This document shows positions 36,301-51,300 of a DNA stretch of 64,000 nucleotides, in pieces. The position numbers and the translations under genes are program-made. This DNA comes from Bubalus kerabau. Its lineage: Eukaryota > Chordata > Mammalia > Artiodactyla > Bovidae. Each line of letters opens with the position of its first letter. The first letter of the stretch is position 1. The stretch spans positions 33,781,501-33,845,500 of the forward strand of contig NC_073635.1 in the NCBI RefSeq assembly GCF_029407905.1. The letters run 5' to 3'. Under the pieces are notes generated by a model. The model saw nothing but the letters and a program-made list of their open reading frames with translations, was not told the DNA's origin and searched no databases.

Positions 36301-39300
36301 ACATTATTATCTGATTTTTAAATTCTAGTCATGCTAATGGGTATGAGGTAGTATCTTATTGTGGTTTTGATTGGCATTTACCTGATGACTAATGATCTCA
36401 AGCATCCTTTCATGTTATTTATCTACTTTTAAATTTAATTTTTGTGAGATTTTCAAAGGGAACAAGGAGGTACACATATGCCTTAAGCTACTATCTTTTT
36501 AAAAAATTTTATTTATTTTAGTTGGAAGCTAATTACTTTACAATGTTGTTGTGATTTTTGCCATACACTGATATGAATCAGCCATGGGTTTACATATGTT
36601 CTGCATCCTGAACTCCCCTCCCACCACCCTCCCCATCCCATCCCTCTGGGTCATCCCAGTGCACCTGGCCTGAGCACCCTGTCTCAAGGTCTTTTCATTT
36701 ATATTTAAAATGGTAAAAGATAATTTCCCCCTCTTTGTTTCAGGCAACACAACAAGTGATTAATCAGAACTGCCAAGATCTTGGAGCACTGTTGGGTAAA
36801 GAAAATGACCTGGCCCTAATCATAGATGGTAAAACATTAAAATATGCCCTCCATGTTGAAGTTAGGAAGTGCTTCCTTAACTTGGCCCTCTCGTGCAGAA
36901 CAGTATTATGTTGTAGGTAAGAATATATTCACTGTTGGTTTTTTCCCTGCTATATTTCATATTTTTTATGGAAAGAAAATATAAACATGGAAATATAAGT
37001 TTTTTTCATAGACAAACTACCTTATTGGGAAAATATACACTCAAACTGAAATACAAGATCTGAATTTAATTCTACTTGTCAGGTTTAAGATGTATTCAAA
37101 AGCAGTTTATAATTTTTCAGTGGCACATTATTTTGGTATGTTGTTTATTAATGTATTGGTCAAATGAAAGAAATCTTTCAGGCACAACAAAAGGAAAGGA
37201 AAGAGTCATGTCCGACTCTTTGCAACCCCATGGACTGTTGCCTATCAGGCTCCTCCATCCATGGGATTTTCCAGGCAAGGGTATTGGAGTGGGTTGCCAT
37301 TTCCTTCTCCAGGGGATCTTCCTGACCCAGGGATCGAACCTGGGTCTCCCACATTGCAGGCAGATGCTTTACCGTCTAAGCCACAGGGAAGTCCAGGTAC
37401 AACAAAGGCCCTGGTCATTTACATGGAGGGGTAAATTTGAAACCAAACCACTGAGAGCTAGAGGAAAATTAATTTATGAGTGGTTATTGAGTTAATTGAC
37501 TGTTGCTCAGTTAACAGATAGTTATTATAAGACTAATGTTATTTTAGGCTATATTTTCATACATGAGTGAGAAGATCCAAAATCAGAATAGTGATCATCC
37601 AGTTCTCTTCTTAACTGGTCAGAACTGACTTGGAGCTTTGGTAAAGCGTGCAGAACTGCATTAAGGAGTGAGTGAAGAATTTGAGGATATGTGGAGAACT
37701 TGAGTGCCAAGAGGATGGAATTAAGATTTAAATTAAGATATGAAGAGTCAGGGGCTTTCTTAGGTGATGCTAGTGATAAAGAACTCACCTGCCAATGCAG
37801 GAGATATAAGAGACGTAGGTTCAATCCCTGGATTGGCAAGATCCCCTGGAGAAGGACACAGCAACCCACTCCAGTATTCTTTCCTAGAGAATACAAGGAC
37901 AGAAAAGCCTGGTGGGCTACACTCCACAGGGTTACAAAGAGTTGGACACAACTGAAGTGACTTAGCATGCACTCACATGAAGAATCAGACTTGAGATTAA
38001 TTAAATTGATTAGTTTGTTCCCTCTACAAATATCATAGTCTAAACATGAAAGTGATCATCAGACTAAATGGTGAAGCTATTATCAGTGCAAGTATTCCAG
38101 TAAAAGAACCAGTGTCTCTTGATGAGAACTAGACTTACAAATGGTTTCTGACCTCCTGTACTTCAGAAAATGTTTATATTATACCTATAATGTAGTGATG
38201 TTAACTGAATGTATTCTCTTCATTATGAAGCGAAGGTTTTTTTTTTTTTTCCCAACTGTGTTTCTGCCTTAAATTTTGGAGCATGTTCTAATCAAAGAAA
38301 CCTTCTATCTGCTCAGTTTATAATAATCTCACCTGAAGTTTGAAAAGGTTAAATTTAAATTAGTTATTAGGAGTTGTTTTGAAGGAAGAGAATGATAAGT
38401 GAGGTCATTTGCTTACTGGAATATGAAACCCTGTGTGCCCTTATTGTTTTTGATAGAAATGTGTGTCTAACTTGCTGACTGAGTGAATAAATGAGTGATG
38501 AGTAGGGACTTCCTTATATCTGTAAAGAAATTAATGAATGAATTGGAAAATTGACCAGTAACTGCCATTTAAATGTGACTGTATGTGGATTATTGCTGAC
38601 TCCTTTGTAAAGCCTTTTAGAACAGGATGAATAAAATGAACCAAAATAAAACAAGAAAACATGGTTGTTTCTTTCTTTTTTTTTTCAGGTTATCTCCCCT
38701 CCAGAAGGCTGAGATAGTGGATGTGGTGAAGAAACAGGTGAAGGCCATCACCCTGGCCATTGGGGATGGTGCCAACGATGTGGGGATGATCCAGACGGCC
38801 CATGTGGGTGTTGGCATCAGCGGGAATGAAGGCATGCTGGCCACCAACAACTCTGATTATGCCATTGCTCAGGTCAGTGGTGAGGGTGGCCAGCTGGGCA
38901 TGGGAGTATTGAAGACCTCAGGTCCACCCCCAACGTTTGGCCCAGTCTCTAAGCTGCTTTCAGTTTGAAGCTATCAGCACCTCTTTAAAGGCTATACTGC
39001 TCACTGATCAACAGGCTGATAAATGGAGAGAGGAGTTGTTAGGGCAAGAAATAGTGGCTTTATTGGGAAAGTCAGCAGACTGAGAACATGCTGGACTGGT
39101 GTCCCAGAGAACCATCTTGCCTGAGTCAGAATTCAGGCTTATTTTATACTAAAAGGGGAGGGGATAAAGTCCTGGTTCTGATCAGCCTCTGGAGGGGGAT
39201 GTATTAACTTCTTTCTCCCTGCAGCCATTCACAGGTGGGCTGTCAGCTGAACCAAAAGGTATTTTAGCTTCCCCTGGGAGGCAAGGTTCCTAGAGATGGG

Positions 39301-42300
39301 CCATTATGTGTAATTTAAACTTATGGGCTAAGAGGAACTAAAAAGCCTCTTGATGAAAGTGAAAGAGGAGAGTGAAAAAGTTGGCTTAAAGCTCAACATT
39401 CAGAAAACGAAGATCATGGCATCCGGTCCCATCACTTCATGGGAAATAGATGGGGAAACAGTGGAAACAGTGTCAGACTTTATTTTTGGGGGCTTCAAAA
39501 TCACTGCAGATGGTGACTGCAGCCATGAAATTAAAAGATGCTTACTCCTTGGAAGGAAAGTTATGACCAACCTAGATAGCATATTCAAAAGCAGAGACAT
39601 TACTTTGTCAACAAAGGTCCATCTAGTCAAGGCTATGGTTTTTCCAGTGGTCATATATGGATGTGAGAGTTGGACTGTGAAGAAGGCTGAGCGCCGAAGA
39701 ATTGATGCTTTTAAACTGTGGTGTTGGAGAAGACTCTTGAGAGTCCCTTGGACTGCAAGGAGATCCAAGCAGTCCATTCTGAAGGAGATCAGCCCTGGGA
39801 TTTCTTTGGAAGGAATGATGCTAAAGCTGAAACTCCAGTACTTTGGCCACCTCATGCAAAGAGTTGACTCATTGGAAAAGACCCTGATGCTGGGAGGGAT
39901 TGGGGGCAGGAGAAGGGGACAACAGAGGATGAGATGGCTGGATGGCATCACTGACTCGATGGACGTGAGTCTGAGTGAACTCTGGGAGTTGGTGATGGAC
40001 AGGGAGGCCTGGCGTGCTGTGATTCATGGGGTCGCAAAGAGTCGGACACATCTGAGCGACTGAACTAACTAAACTAAACTTATGGGCAACATCCCTTTAG
40101 TGATTAGCTTGTAATAGAATGCAGAGGTTCTACCCTATCTCCTTAGTTTTGTGCTGATGCATTTTGCAGCAGTAATGCATGCATATGTGCTAAGTTGCTT
40201 CAGTTGTGTTTGACTCTTTGGGACCCTCTAGACTGTAGCCTGCCAGGCTCCTTTGTCCATGGGGTTCTTGAGGCAAGAGTACTAGAATGGGTTACCTTGC
40301 CCTTCTCCAGGGGCTCTTCCCATCCCAGGGATCAAACCCACATCTCTTACGTCTCCTGCATTGACAAGCGGGTTCTTTACCACTGGTGCCACCTGGGAAG
40401 CCCTTGCAGCAGTAAAGGCCTTCCCTTTCCAGCTTGGAAGTTTTCAAAACTGCTGCTGCTAAGATTCTGTAGTTCTGCTCATATAACCAGGTCCCCAGTC
40501 TCTCCAATCTGTATGTGCTTTGCTTTGTGGTATCTCTTGATAAAGACTTAAAATATCCCTATTCCCCTCCCCCACCCAACCCTTTTACTTAAGGAGATAC
40601 TACTGCCTTTTGGCAGACATTTAAAAAAATTCAGCTTTGTTTATTTAGAGCAGTTTTATGTTCACAGCAAATGGAACAGAAAGTACAGGTATTTCCTGTA
40701 CACCCCCAGCCCCTGCCCCCTCAGCCTTCCCTGTTAACAACATCCTTTACCAGAGCAGTTCATGTGTTATAACTGATGAACCTACAGCACAGGTCATTAT
40801 TACCCAAGGCCCATAGTTTACACTAGGATTTTCCCTTGTGTTGTATATTCTATGGGTCTGGACAAATGTACAATGACATGTATCCACATTATAGTATCAC
40901 ACAGAGCAGCCTCATTTCCCTAAACCCCTCACCTATTCATCTTCACCCTTCGCAGTAACTCTTGGAAACCACTGATCTTTTTACTGGTTCCATAGTTTTG
41001 CCTTTTCCATAATGTCGTAGTTAGAATCACACAGCAGTCTTTTCACACTGGCTCCTTTCACGTAGTTACATGCATCTTAAAGTCCCTCTATGTCTTTACA
41101 ATGTATCCAATTGTACATCTCTAAACACTATGTTTTACCTTGTGTGTGTGCTCAGTTGTGTCTGACTCTTTGCGACCCCATAACTGTAACCCACCAGGGT
41201 CCTCTATCCATGGGATTTCCCAGGCAAGAATACTGTAGTGGGTTGCCATTTCCTCCTCCAAGGAATCTTCCTGACCCAGGGATCAAATCTGTGTCTCTGG
41301 CTTCTCCTGAATTACAGGCAGATTCTTTACCACTGAGTCTCCTTGGAAACCCTTTCTTTTAAACTTGTTGTTCAGTTGCTAAGTCGTGTCTGACTCTTTG
41401 TGATTCCCTGGACTGAAGCACGCCAGGCTTCCATGTCCTTCAGTATTCCCAGAGTTTGCTCAGATTCATGTCCACTGAGTTAGTGATGCCCTTCAACCAG
41501 CTCATCCTCTGTTGCCTCCTTCTCCTCTTGCCCTCAGTCTTTCCAAGCATCAGGGTCTTTCCAATGAGTTGGCTTTTCCCAGCAGGTGGCCAAAGTGTTG
41601 AAGCTTCAGCATCAGCCCTTCCAATGAATATTCAGGGTTGATATCCTATAGGATTGACTGGTTTGATCTCCTTGCTGTCCTAGGGACTCTCAAGAGTCTT
41701 CTCCACCACCACAGTTCGAAAGCATCATTTCTTGGGTGCTCAGCCTTCTTTATGGTCCAATTCTCACATATGTACATAACTACTGGAAAAATCATAGCTT
41801 TGACTATATGGGCCTTTATTGGCAAAGTAATGTCTCTGCATACACTGTCTAGGTTTGTCATAGCTTTCCTTCCAAGGAGCAAGCATCTTTTAATTTTGTG
41901 GCTGCAGTCACCATCCACAGTTATTCTGGAGCCCAAGAAAACAAAATCTGTCACCGTTTCCACTTTTCCCCTTTCTATTTGCCATGAAGTGATGGGACTG
42001 GATGCCATGATCTTAGTTTTTTAAAACATTGAGTTTCAAGCCGGCTTTTTCATTCTCCTCTTTCACCTTCATCAAGAGGTGCTTTAGTTCCTCTGCCACT
42101 TCTCTTTTTATACCATATCTTGCAGGGGTTTAGAATTGCAGCTGCAATCATGATCAGACAGAAAGTGCAGGATCCCAGGGCTTTCTTTTCTCCCTTCCAC
42201 CCACCTAAGTCCCCTCACGAAGCCAGGCACTGATGCAAGAGACTGGTCTGACTCATGCTCTGCCCCCCTTTTTATTAACAGGCTATTTCAGGTTAAGGAA

Positions 42301-45300
42301 ACCACTTTGAGCCCCATCAGATGTTTTCTGTCTCACTTTTCCTTGAGAGTAACTTTGACTGGAGAGAGGGAGAGGGTGTCCGCCATGGTGTGGGCCATTT
42401 CATACTCCCTCGAATGTTGTCTTCAGCGCCATAGCGGACATTCTCCTATGTCTGTCCCATCCCCCCGCCCTTAGATGGGCTGCTGCCGAGGGTCTGTTGT
42501 CTTTCCTTTTCACCTCTTGCAGCACATGACTCTCCCTTCCTCAGAGAGGACCAGTGTAACACTTCGCTCACAGCCTAGATCTTTTTATTTTCAGAAAAGG
42601 GTAAATTTTTCCCTTCTTCCTCTCTAAACTTCTTAATGTTTTAAAACCATCCCAAGAAATACAACTTTGGCTTAGAATGTCCTTTTTTCTCCCTGTAAAT
42701 AAATCATTGCAAAGCCAAAAATAGGAATGTTGTCTATAATGACTTTTCATATCAAGTTCTAGGTGAAAACAAAAGCCATCCCTCTTGAATTCACTTGTTT
42801 CAGTGTAGCTATGTATTTTATGACTCATCATGTCCCTCCCCATCCTGACCATCCTGTTCCAAACTCTTGAGCAGTCTTTTTTGAAAAGCTGGGTTTTTTC
42901 CCCCATGTACACCAACTTATGTCACTCTAAAGTCAGTATTTAATTTTCATAGTCACTAAATTACTAAATTGCCTTGTTTTGTGGAATAATGCTCCTGAAT
43001 ATTCATTCATCCTAAAAAAAAATGTTTATTGAGTGCCTTTCACACCCTAGGCATGTTCCTGGGTGTTTGGGATCCATCAATGGACAAGGTGAACAGTGAG
43101 CCCTGCTCACTTAGTTTGAAGATGTTAAGTGTTATGGAAAAGGAAAACCCAGATGAGGGAAAGCAGCTGAGGGGTGCTGCAGAAATCACATGTTACCTCC
43201 TTTTTTAACTGTAATTTTTCTCTTTATATATTTACTATAGGAAATGGGGGGAACTGATTCCTATAAGACTTTGTTACATGCACCTGATCAGACAGAAAAA
43301 TCAGTGACTGATGTTCTTGCTTCCAGGATCTTATTTCATTGAGTAATTCTGAGTCCCTTCTCACAATTAAGGTCCTAGACGTGGATCAGATCAAATTCTA
43401 AGCCTTGTATGTGACAAGTGAAAATGCAAGCAGGATTTGCTGGGTAGAAAAGTGATGTTTATTTATTTATTTTAATAATAAGAAAAGTTAATTTCACAGA
43501 GATCTGAAAAACTCCTTTATAGTGAACAGTCATGTCAGGTTGTCTGGGAGTAGGTTTCATTCTGCTCTGTCCTTGGGAGTGGGAACTGCTGAGGTGCGAA
43601 CCCTGGGAAAATGATGTTTTGTGGGGTTTGTCACTAAATGGTAGGTTCCTTTGAACGTCATTGATCGTTATTTCTGTCTTTTAGTTTAGCTACTTGGAGA
43701 AGCTTCTGTTGGTTCATGGAGCTTGGAATTATTTTCGAGTGACCAAATGCATACTGTATTGTTTCTATAAAAATGTCGTGTTATACATCATTGAGGTAAG
43801 GAATGCTTTCTTTCCTTGAGGTGTGAGGTCTTGTCTTTGATGTGGAGCTTGATAGTTTAGTGTTTTCCTTATTTATCTCACTAAGTACTGTTACATAATG
43901 CTGCCTTAAGTTGTGGCTCACATAAAATTGATTTAATAAAAAATGGTAAGCAAAATATGTCACAACATCACGATGACTTACTGACATAATCTGTTGTTTA
44001 AAAAAATAAGCAAGTCCTATTTGGAACCGAAGTGTCTCTGCCAGCTCCAGATCCTTCTAGTGATCAGAGGCATCAGAAATCTCTAGGCTTTTGAACTGCT
44101 TTCCTCCTGATGCTGGAAATCTGGTCTCAAGGCTGTTGTTGTCTTCCTAACATCCCACTAGGGGCTGGGATGGGCCTTGTTCTTCCAAACACCAGGTCCT
44201 TCCTTTTGTCTCCGCTGTACTTAGCCCCGGTGGTTAAAGCAAGGGGAACAAGAAAACTTTTCATGAGTCAACAAGTCACATGTCAAGAAAATAACATGGA
44301 AAGAACCTGTACCCGCTCTCCTTCTGTGCTGGGGGCTGCGGAGCTGTGGCTCCCACGCTGCAGCCAGCCCTCCACCCGCCCTGGCTCCCATCCTCTGCAC
44401 TGGCAGAGCGCCTGGCAGCAGGGCCCCTTTTTTTTCCTGAAAGTGGACCAAAGAAGAGTTCCATAACTGCATTTTTCATGGAATCTGAGTGTTTGTCATG
44501 CCTTTATTGCCTCTGAGAAAGCGTGTTTTCTCTAGTGTGTCGTGTGTAAGGGTAATGGGACTTTGGGGTGAATCTTTTATTACTAAAGTATCATTGATTC
44601 ACAATATTACAGTTTCAGGTATACAACATAGTGATTCAGTAGTTTTACAGATTATATTACACTTAAAGTTATAAAATAATGGCTATATTTCCTTGTATTA
44701 AACAATATATCTTTGCTACTTATTGAATTTAAAATGATTATTTATTAGTTTTTAATGGATTAAAATTCATTTTAATGGTTGATTTACAATATTATATTCA
44801 TTTCAAGTGTACACGCTTATTTTACACAGGGTGGTTCGTGTCTCTTATTCCCATGCCCCTACCTCAACCCTCCCGACTTGCCTCTCCCCACTGGCAACCA
44901 CTAGTTTGTTCTCTGTATCTGTGAGTCTGCTTCCTTTTTGTTATATTTACTAGTTTGTTGTCTTTTTTAGATTCCATGCATAAGTGATAACATAGAGTAT
45001 TTGTATTTCTCTGTCTGACATTTCATTTAGCATAATACGTTCTAGGTCCATCCATGTTGTTGCAAATGACAGAATTACCTTCTTTTTTATGGCTGAGTAA
45101 TATCTCATTGTATATACATACCACATCTTCTTTATCTATTCATCTGTTGATGGGCACATTATCTACAATAGCCAAAATATGGGAGTGAATCTTGTAACTA
45201 CCATCCTGACTTTAAAAATATCTGTGTAAGCTTGAAATTTGGCTGTGGAAACACATTTTTAAACATTTTATTTTGAAATAATTATAGATCCACAAGAAGT

Positions 45301-48300
45301 TATAAAAAATATTTACCAGAGTTCTTGTGAACCCTTCACCGAGTTTCTCCCAAAGATAGCACCTTATATAAAACCACAGGATAATCTGAAACCAGGAAAC
45401 TGATATTGGTATGACTCATTCAGAACTTATCCAGCTTTCATCAGCTTTGCACATGTGTGTGTGTGTGCATGCGTGTCACTCTTTGTCCTTTTATCCCTGT
45501 GTAGACTCATGTAACTACCAGAGTAATCAAGATACAGACCTGTTCCAATGAAAGATACAAACTCACCTCATCACCACAGAATCTGCCTCGTGCTACCCCT
45601 TTATATTCACACCCACTCCGACCCCTGGCAGTAGCTCATCTATTCTCTTTTCCTGTAACGGAGTTCTTTCAAGAATTCTCTAAAAGTGCAATCATGTACC
45701 ATGTAACTTTTGAGACTGGATTTTTCCCCCTCAATATAACTCCTTTCCGACCCATCCAAGTTGCTGCACGAGCAATTGTTTTTCCTCTTGACTGCTGTGT
45801 AGTACTCCATGGCACAGGTGGCTATCACTTGTTCACTATTCACTTGTCGAAGGACATTTAGGTTGGTTCCAGTTTGGAGCCATCATGAGTAAAGCTGCTG
45901 TGAACATGTGCATAGGTTTATGTATAAACACAAGTTTTCACTTATTTAAGGAGAGTGTCCAAGTGTACATTTGCTGAGTTGTATGATAAGTGTATACCAA
46001 ACTGTTTTCCAGAGTGACTTTACTATATGAGTGTATGTAGGTCAGCACTGACATAGCGGTGCACTTGGCTTCCTTCTCTTTCAGCTTTGGTTTGCCATTG
46101 TTAATGGATTTTCTGGGCAGATTATATTTGAACGTTGGTGCATCAGCTTGTACAATGTGGTGAGTAAGCACTCTCCCTCTTTCTCTCTCTGATGGCATGC
46201 GGGGCTGCGCTGTTTGTGTCTGGGATGCAGAGCTAAGTCCTTCATCTGCATCCATGGCTCACATACATCTTTAGGGCCTCTGTTGCTGCCACACATCCTG
46301 CAGAAGCACAAACTCCCCACACATGGTTTCAATCATTGCAGATCATTTTATAGTAACTACATGATATTTTCCAGGTGGCCCTAGTGGTAAGGAATCAGCC
46401 TGCCAATGCAGGAGATGTAAGAGACACGGATTTGATCCCTGGCTTGGGAAGATCCCCTGGAGGAGGAAATGGCAACCCACTCCAGTATTCTTGCCTGGAG
46501 AATCTCCATGGATAGAGGAGCCTGGCGGGTCACAGTGCATGGGTTGCAAAGAGTCAGACACAACTAGAGACTTAGCAAGCATACACACAACATTTATACG
46601 CAATGTATTTTTTATAATATTGATATTTCAGAATCTTTCTAACTCTGGCTGTACAACATTTTCGTATTTTTAAGTCAAGTAAAAATTGCTGAACTCTTCC
46701 TAAACCCATTGCATTTAATACATATAATTTACATTTATCTCTATGTGTCTGTGTGTATGTGTGTGTGTTTATAGTGTAATTTAATGTCCTCTTGAGCCTC
46801 TTGGTAGAAAATTTGTATTTATGGAAATAGAACATGCTGCACTTGTACTAAATGCTGAATTTTTATATCAAGCCTATAGTAAATACAATTTTCCATTTTA
46901 ATGGAATCTTCTAATAATAAATAATCCCATACCATTACTTGAATTATTTTGAATTCAAAAATTAGATGTTTATTAAATAGTAAAGCTGAGTGGCTTTTTA
47001 CCCACATGACCTTTTAATTTTTGCTTTATTTTTCTTGTGTTATTATTCCACCAAAGGGTTAGAAGTTAGGAAACATAAAAAAAAATGAGGCTCCCAGCAA
47101 ATATCCCATGACCTCTCTCGTGCACTGTGTTATTGCGGTGACATTATACTCTGCATGCTCTGTGCCCTCACTCCTAAAGGTCTGTCTTCTGGGAGCTGAA
47201 ATTCCAGAACAGCCTGAAGTTACTGAATAGAAGTCATTGGGTGCTCAATGCTGCTATGCATATTTACAGTCATGTGAGTGCCAGTGGCTGGGTGTATTTG
47301 GTCAGAGCACTACACCAGGGAAGCTTGGGTCCTGTGTAGAGTTGTCTCTGCCAGGCTCTTGGTCACAAAGGGAAATCTTGATAAACTTTCTTCGAAGTTT
47401 CATTAGAGACAGGAGTAGAGAGTGGCGGAGTCTCTCCTCTGGATGAGAACAATCCCTACGAATACATAAGCCACAGCTACTGACCAATGGAATCTTGCCA
47501 ACTGGAACGCCAGTGGAAAATTTAAATAATTATGGACAATTGAGGATAAAATATGATGACATGCTTATTAAATATCCGTTGACTTATTAACTTTCATCCC
47601 ATTACAAGTATATTTTACAGGTGAAAAAAAAATGAAGACCAGGACATTCCAAATAATAGTTACTGGCAATGCTGGAGATGGACTCTGTCTACTTATTTGA
47701 TAACTAAATTTATATGAGTTGTCATGCTACTTCTAGAGGTTATATATTATTTCTGCTACTGCTTATGCATGACTAACTGCTATAGGAATTACCCTCGTAC
47801 AGAAAAACTAGAATAGCAGAAAAAATGTATGAAACAATAGTTTTCAGGCACTAGATGCTAGGCTGCTCATTGTGTGATCCCCAAGAGCAGGACTGTTTAT
47901 AGGCCAAAGTGAAGGAAGATGGGCCCACAGGGGAGCCCGGCTGTCTTTACTGAGCTGAAGACACAGAGGGTGGAGTTCAGTGGGCCAAGAAAGCTAAAAT
48001 TTGCCAGACAGAATATCAGAGACAGGCAAACTGCACTGAGAAATGGAGAGAGGGAAAGAGTTGCAGAACAGAGAAATACAGTGTTTCTGGAAATTGTAGC
48101 TGTTTCCTTGAGCCTCTGGTTGAGGATTTATCTGTATGTGCATGAGAAAAGTGTACTCAGAACTAAGGGAAACGCAGGTCTCTTGCATTGCAGGCACACT
48201 CTTTACTGTCTGAACCACCAGGGAAGCCACTGGAAAGCAGCGGGCTGGATTTCTGGAGCTCTCTCAGGGCTAGGAACAGTTTGTATTCCCATTAGTCTGT

Positions 48301-51300
48301 TGGGGAAGACCGATTACACAAGATATTGGGGAAATTCCTTACATAAGTCACACTTTTAACAATAAGGATGAATTAGTCCCATAATACGGAGAAGGCAATG
48401 GCACCCCACTCCAGTACTCTTGCCTGGAAAATCCCATGGGCGGAGCAACCTCGTAGGCTGCAGTCCATGGGGTCGCTAAGAGTCGGACACGACTGAGCGA
48501 CTTCACTTTCACCTTTCCCTTTCATACATTGGAGAAGGAAATGGCAACCTACTCCAGTGTTCTTGCCTGGAGAATCCCAGGGACGGGGGAGCCTGGCTGG
48601 CTGCCATCTATGGGGTCGCACAGAGTCGGACACAACTGAAGCGACTTAGCAGCAGCAGCAGTCCCATAATAAGGGCTTCCCAGGTTGCTCTAGAGGTAAA
48701 GAACCTGCCTGCTAATGCAGGAGATGTAAGAGACTTTGGTTCTACCCCTGGTTTGGGAAGATCCCCTGGAGGAGGGCACAGCAACTCATTTCAGTATTCT
48801 TGCCTGGAGAATCCCATGGACAGAGGAGCCTGGAAGGCTGAAGTCCATGGGGTTTCTAAAGAGCTGGACACAACAGAAGGGACTAAACAACAACCACCAG
48901 GTGTCTCACCCAGCTTCTTGAACAATGATACCTTAGTAATTGCAATACATTATCAGAGCCAGGAAGATGACATTGGCACAGCACTCACTCAGATAGACTG
49001 CAAGCTCTTTTTAATAGGTTCTTGTTTCTTATGCAGATTTTCACGTCACTGCCACCCTTTACTCTCGGAATCTTTGAACGGTGTTGTAGTCAGGAGAGCC
49101 TGCTCAGGTACCCACAACTCTACAGAATTTCTCAGACAGGTGATATTTTCAACATAAAGGTAAGCAGAAGGTTATTGCAGGTCTTTCAATTTCCCTCCAA
49201 AAGGTACTTTTGTCTCTTTCCTTTCTGATGCTTTAGGCAAAATAATTTAAAAACAACAAGGAATGCAGCCCTATGCCATATTTCTTTGTATTCTACCTAA
49301 GGTTCTGTGAATCCTTAGGTTTTCCAGTCTGACATTAACTTTGTGTTTGAACCACCTTCTTTCCTAAAAACTGCTTTGTGCTGTGGTGTGCTTACTCTAG
49401 GAAATTTTAGTTTCAGGTCAAAGATGTTTTTTCCACACTCTTTTGTTTTTTCCTCTAGTCCCTTATCTATAAGTCTTCCTGGCAAGCATGAAAAAAAAAA
49501 CCCAAAAAACTGGTGTATTTATAATTGAATGAACAAAGACTTGTTTTTGTTATTTTTCTGTCATATCCTAACCTTGTGCACCCTTCTTTAATTGATCCCA
49601 GAGATATTACATTATTAAGATATCCTTTAAGAAAATTGTTCAGGCATACCTTATTTTATTGTGCTTTGCAGATACTGTTTTTTTTTTTTTTACAAATTGA
49701 AGTTTAGTGGCAAACCTATGTTGTCAGATGATGGCTAGCCTTTTCATTGATGTGTATACATTATTTTTAGACAATGCACACTTAATAGACTACGTATAGT
49801 GTAAACATAACTTTTATATGTACTGGGAAACTAAAAAACATCACGTGACTTGCTTTATTATGATATTTGCATTATGGTGGTGGTCTGGAACCAAATCTGC
49901 AATATCTCTGAGGTATGCCTATATATGGTATATTAAACATTATTTTGACTAGAGGCAGCGTATAGATATAAAAGTACAGGGTGTATCATATAAAATATGA
50001 TATTAAATTATATTTTAAGTACTATAATTTAAAGATTGAAAGTATTTTAAATTATTTCTTTAAATTAGTTCTTTTTTGCTAGATAATTAAAGCTTTTATA
50101 TGGTTTTATAATAAACACATTATCTTTGAATTCTACATATTTATATTTATTAAATATGTTTTTCAAATGATATTATCCTATAATTTCACAGTCATTTATT
50201 TTAAAAGGAGACTAAAGATATGGCAATTTTTAGTCTCCAGGAAGACATTTTAGCTTTGTAACTGTGTTTCACACAGCAAATAAACTTTATAACATCACAT
50301 ATTTTTAGAGTTAGACCTGGATACTATCTTGATTTTCTTGCTTTGCTTTCTTTTAGGTGCTTTGGATTCAATGTATAAATGCTATTGTCCATTCATTCAT
50401 TCTCTTCTGGTTGCCTGCAAAAATGCTGGAGCATGGTAGTAACTTCATTGTTTTCTGTGTGTGTGTGTCTACAGATAGAGAAAGCAGAAGTAGGATTAAA
50501 AACATAGGTTTATATATATTCACCTAAACTAATAGTATAATCTGGTTAACAGATTGTAGTTTGAACATTTAACAGATGGCCTGTAGAGCCCATTCTCCTT
50601 GCCTCTAACATGTATAAATTGTAACTTAGTACTTTTATTGTTAATTTTTAATAAATGTTTGAGACAGGAGGGCTGATAGAAAGCACAACAGTTCTACTGA
50701 GTCATAGATTCCCTCTGTTAGTGAGTTTGAAACTTTTGTCTACTATATTTATTGCTTTCATTTCTCAAACTTTATGCTTCAATTTAAACTGTAACGAGTC
50801 CAACAGGCCATATAGAAATTTAACCTTATATTTTATTATTGGACTAGGTCTCCTTTTCCGGGCATACAGTTTTCCAAACAACATTATGTGTGAACTTTTT
50901 TGCCAAACTGGTTTGTGTATAAATAGATCCAGAAGTAGGAGATAAATTTATGAAGTGTGTTACTGATGTGTAATTGGCTCATAGCCACAAATTAAGGTGG
51001 GAAATACAATTATTTTCCTTTAACCAGATTTAATTTTTATTAGCTATTACTAGCAACATGTCCTAATCTTAGGAATATATTGTTTAATTGAGCCTTGGTT
51101 GTGTGTGTTTATGTCCATTTGTATTTAAAAAAATAAATCTGCCATTATACTGCTAAGGGCATTCCTTATAAAACAAATGAGCAAAAAAAATGAGCAAAAT
51201 TTTCAAGTGATAACAATATAGCAAAGTAACATGCTGACAAAGAGTTGGTTCCACTTTCAGAATGGTAGTGTGAAGAGCTCCTTGGATGTGCTCCTCACCC

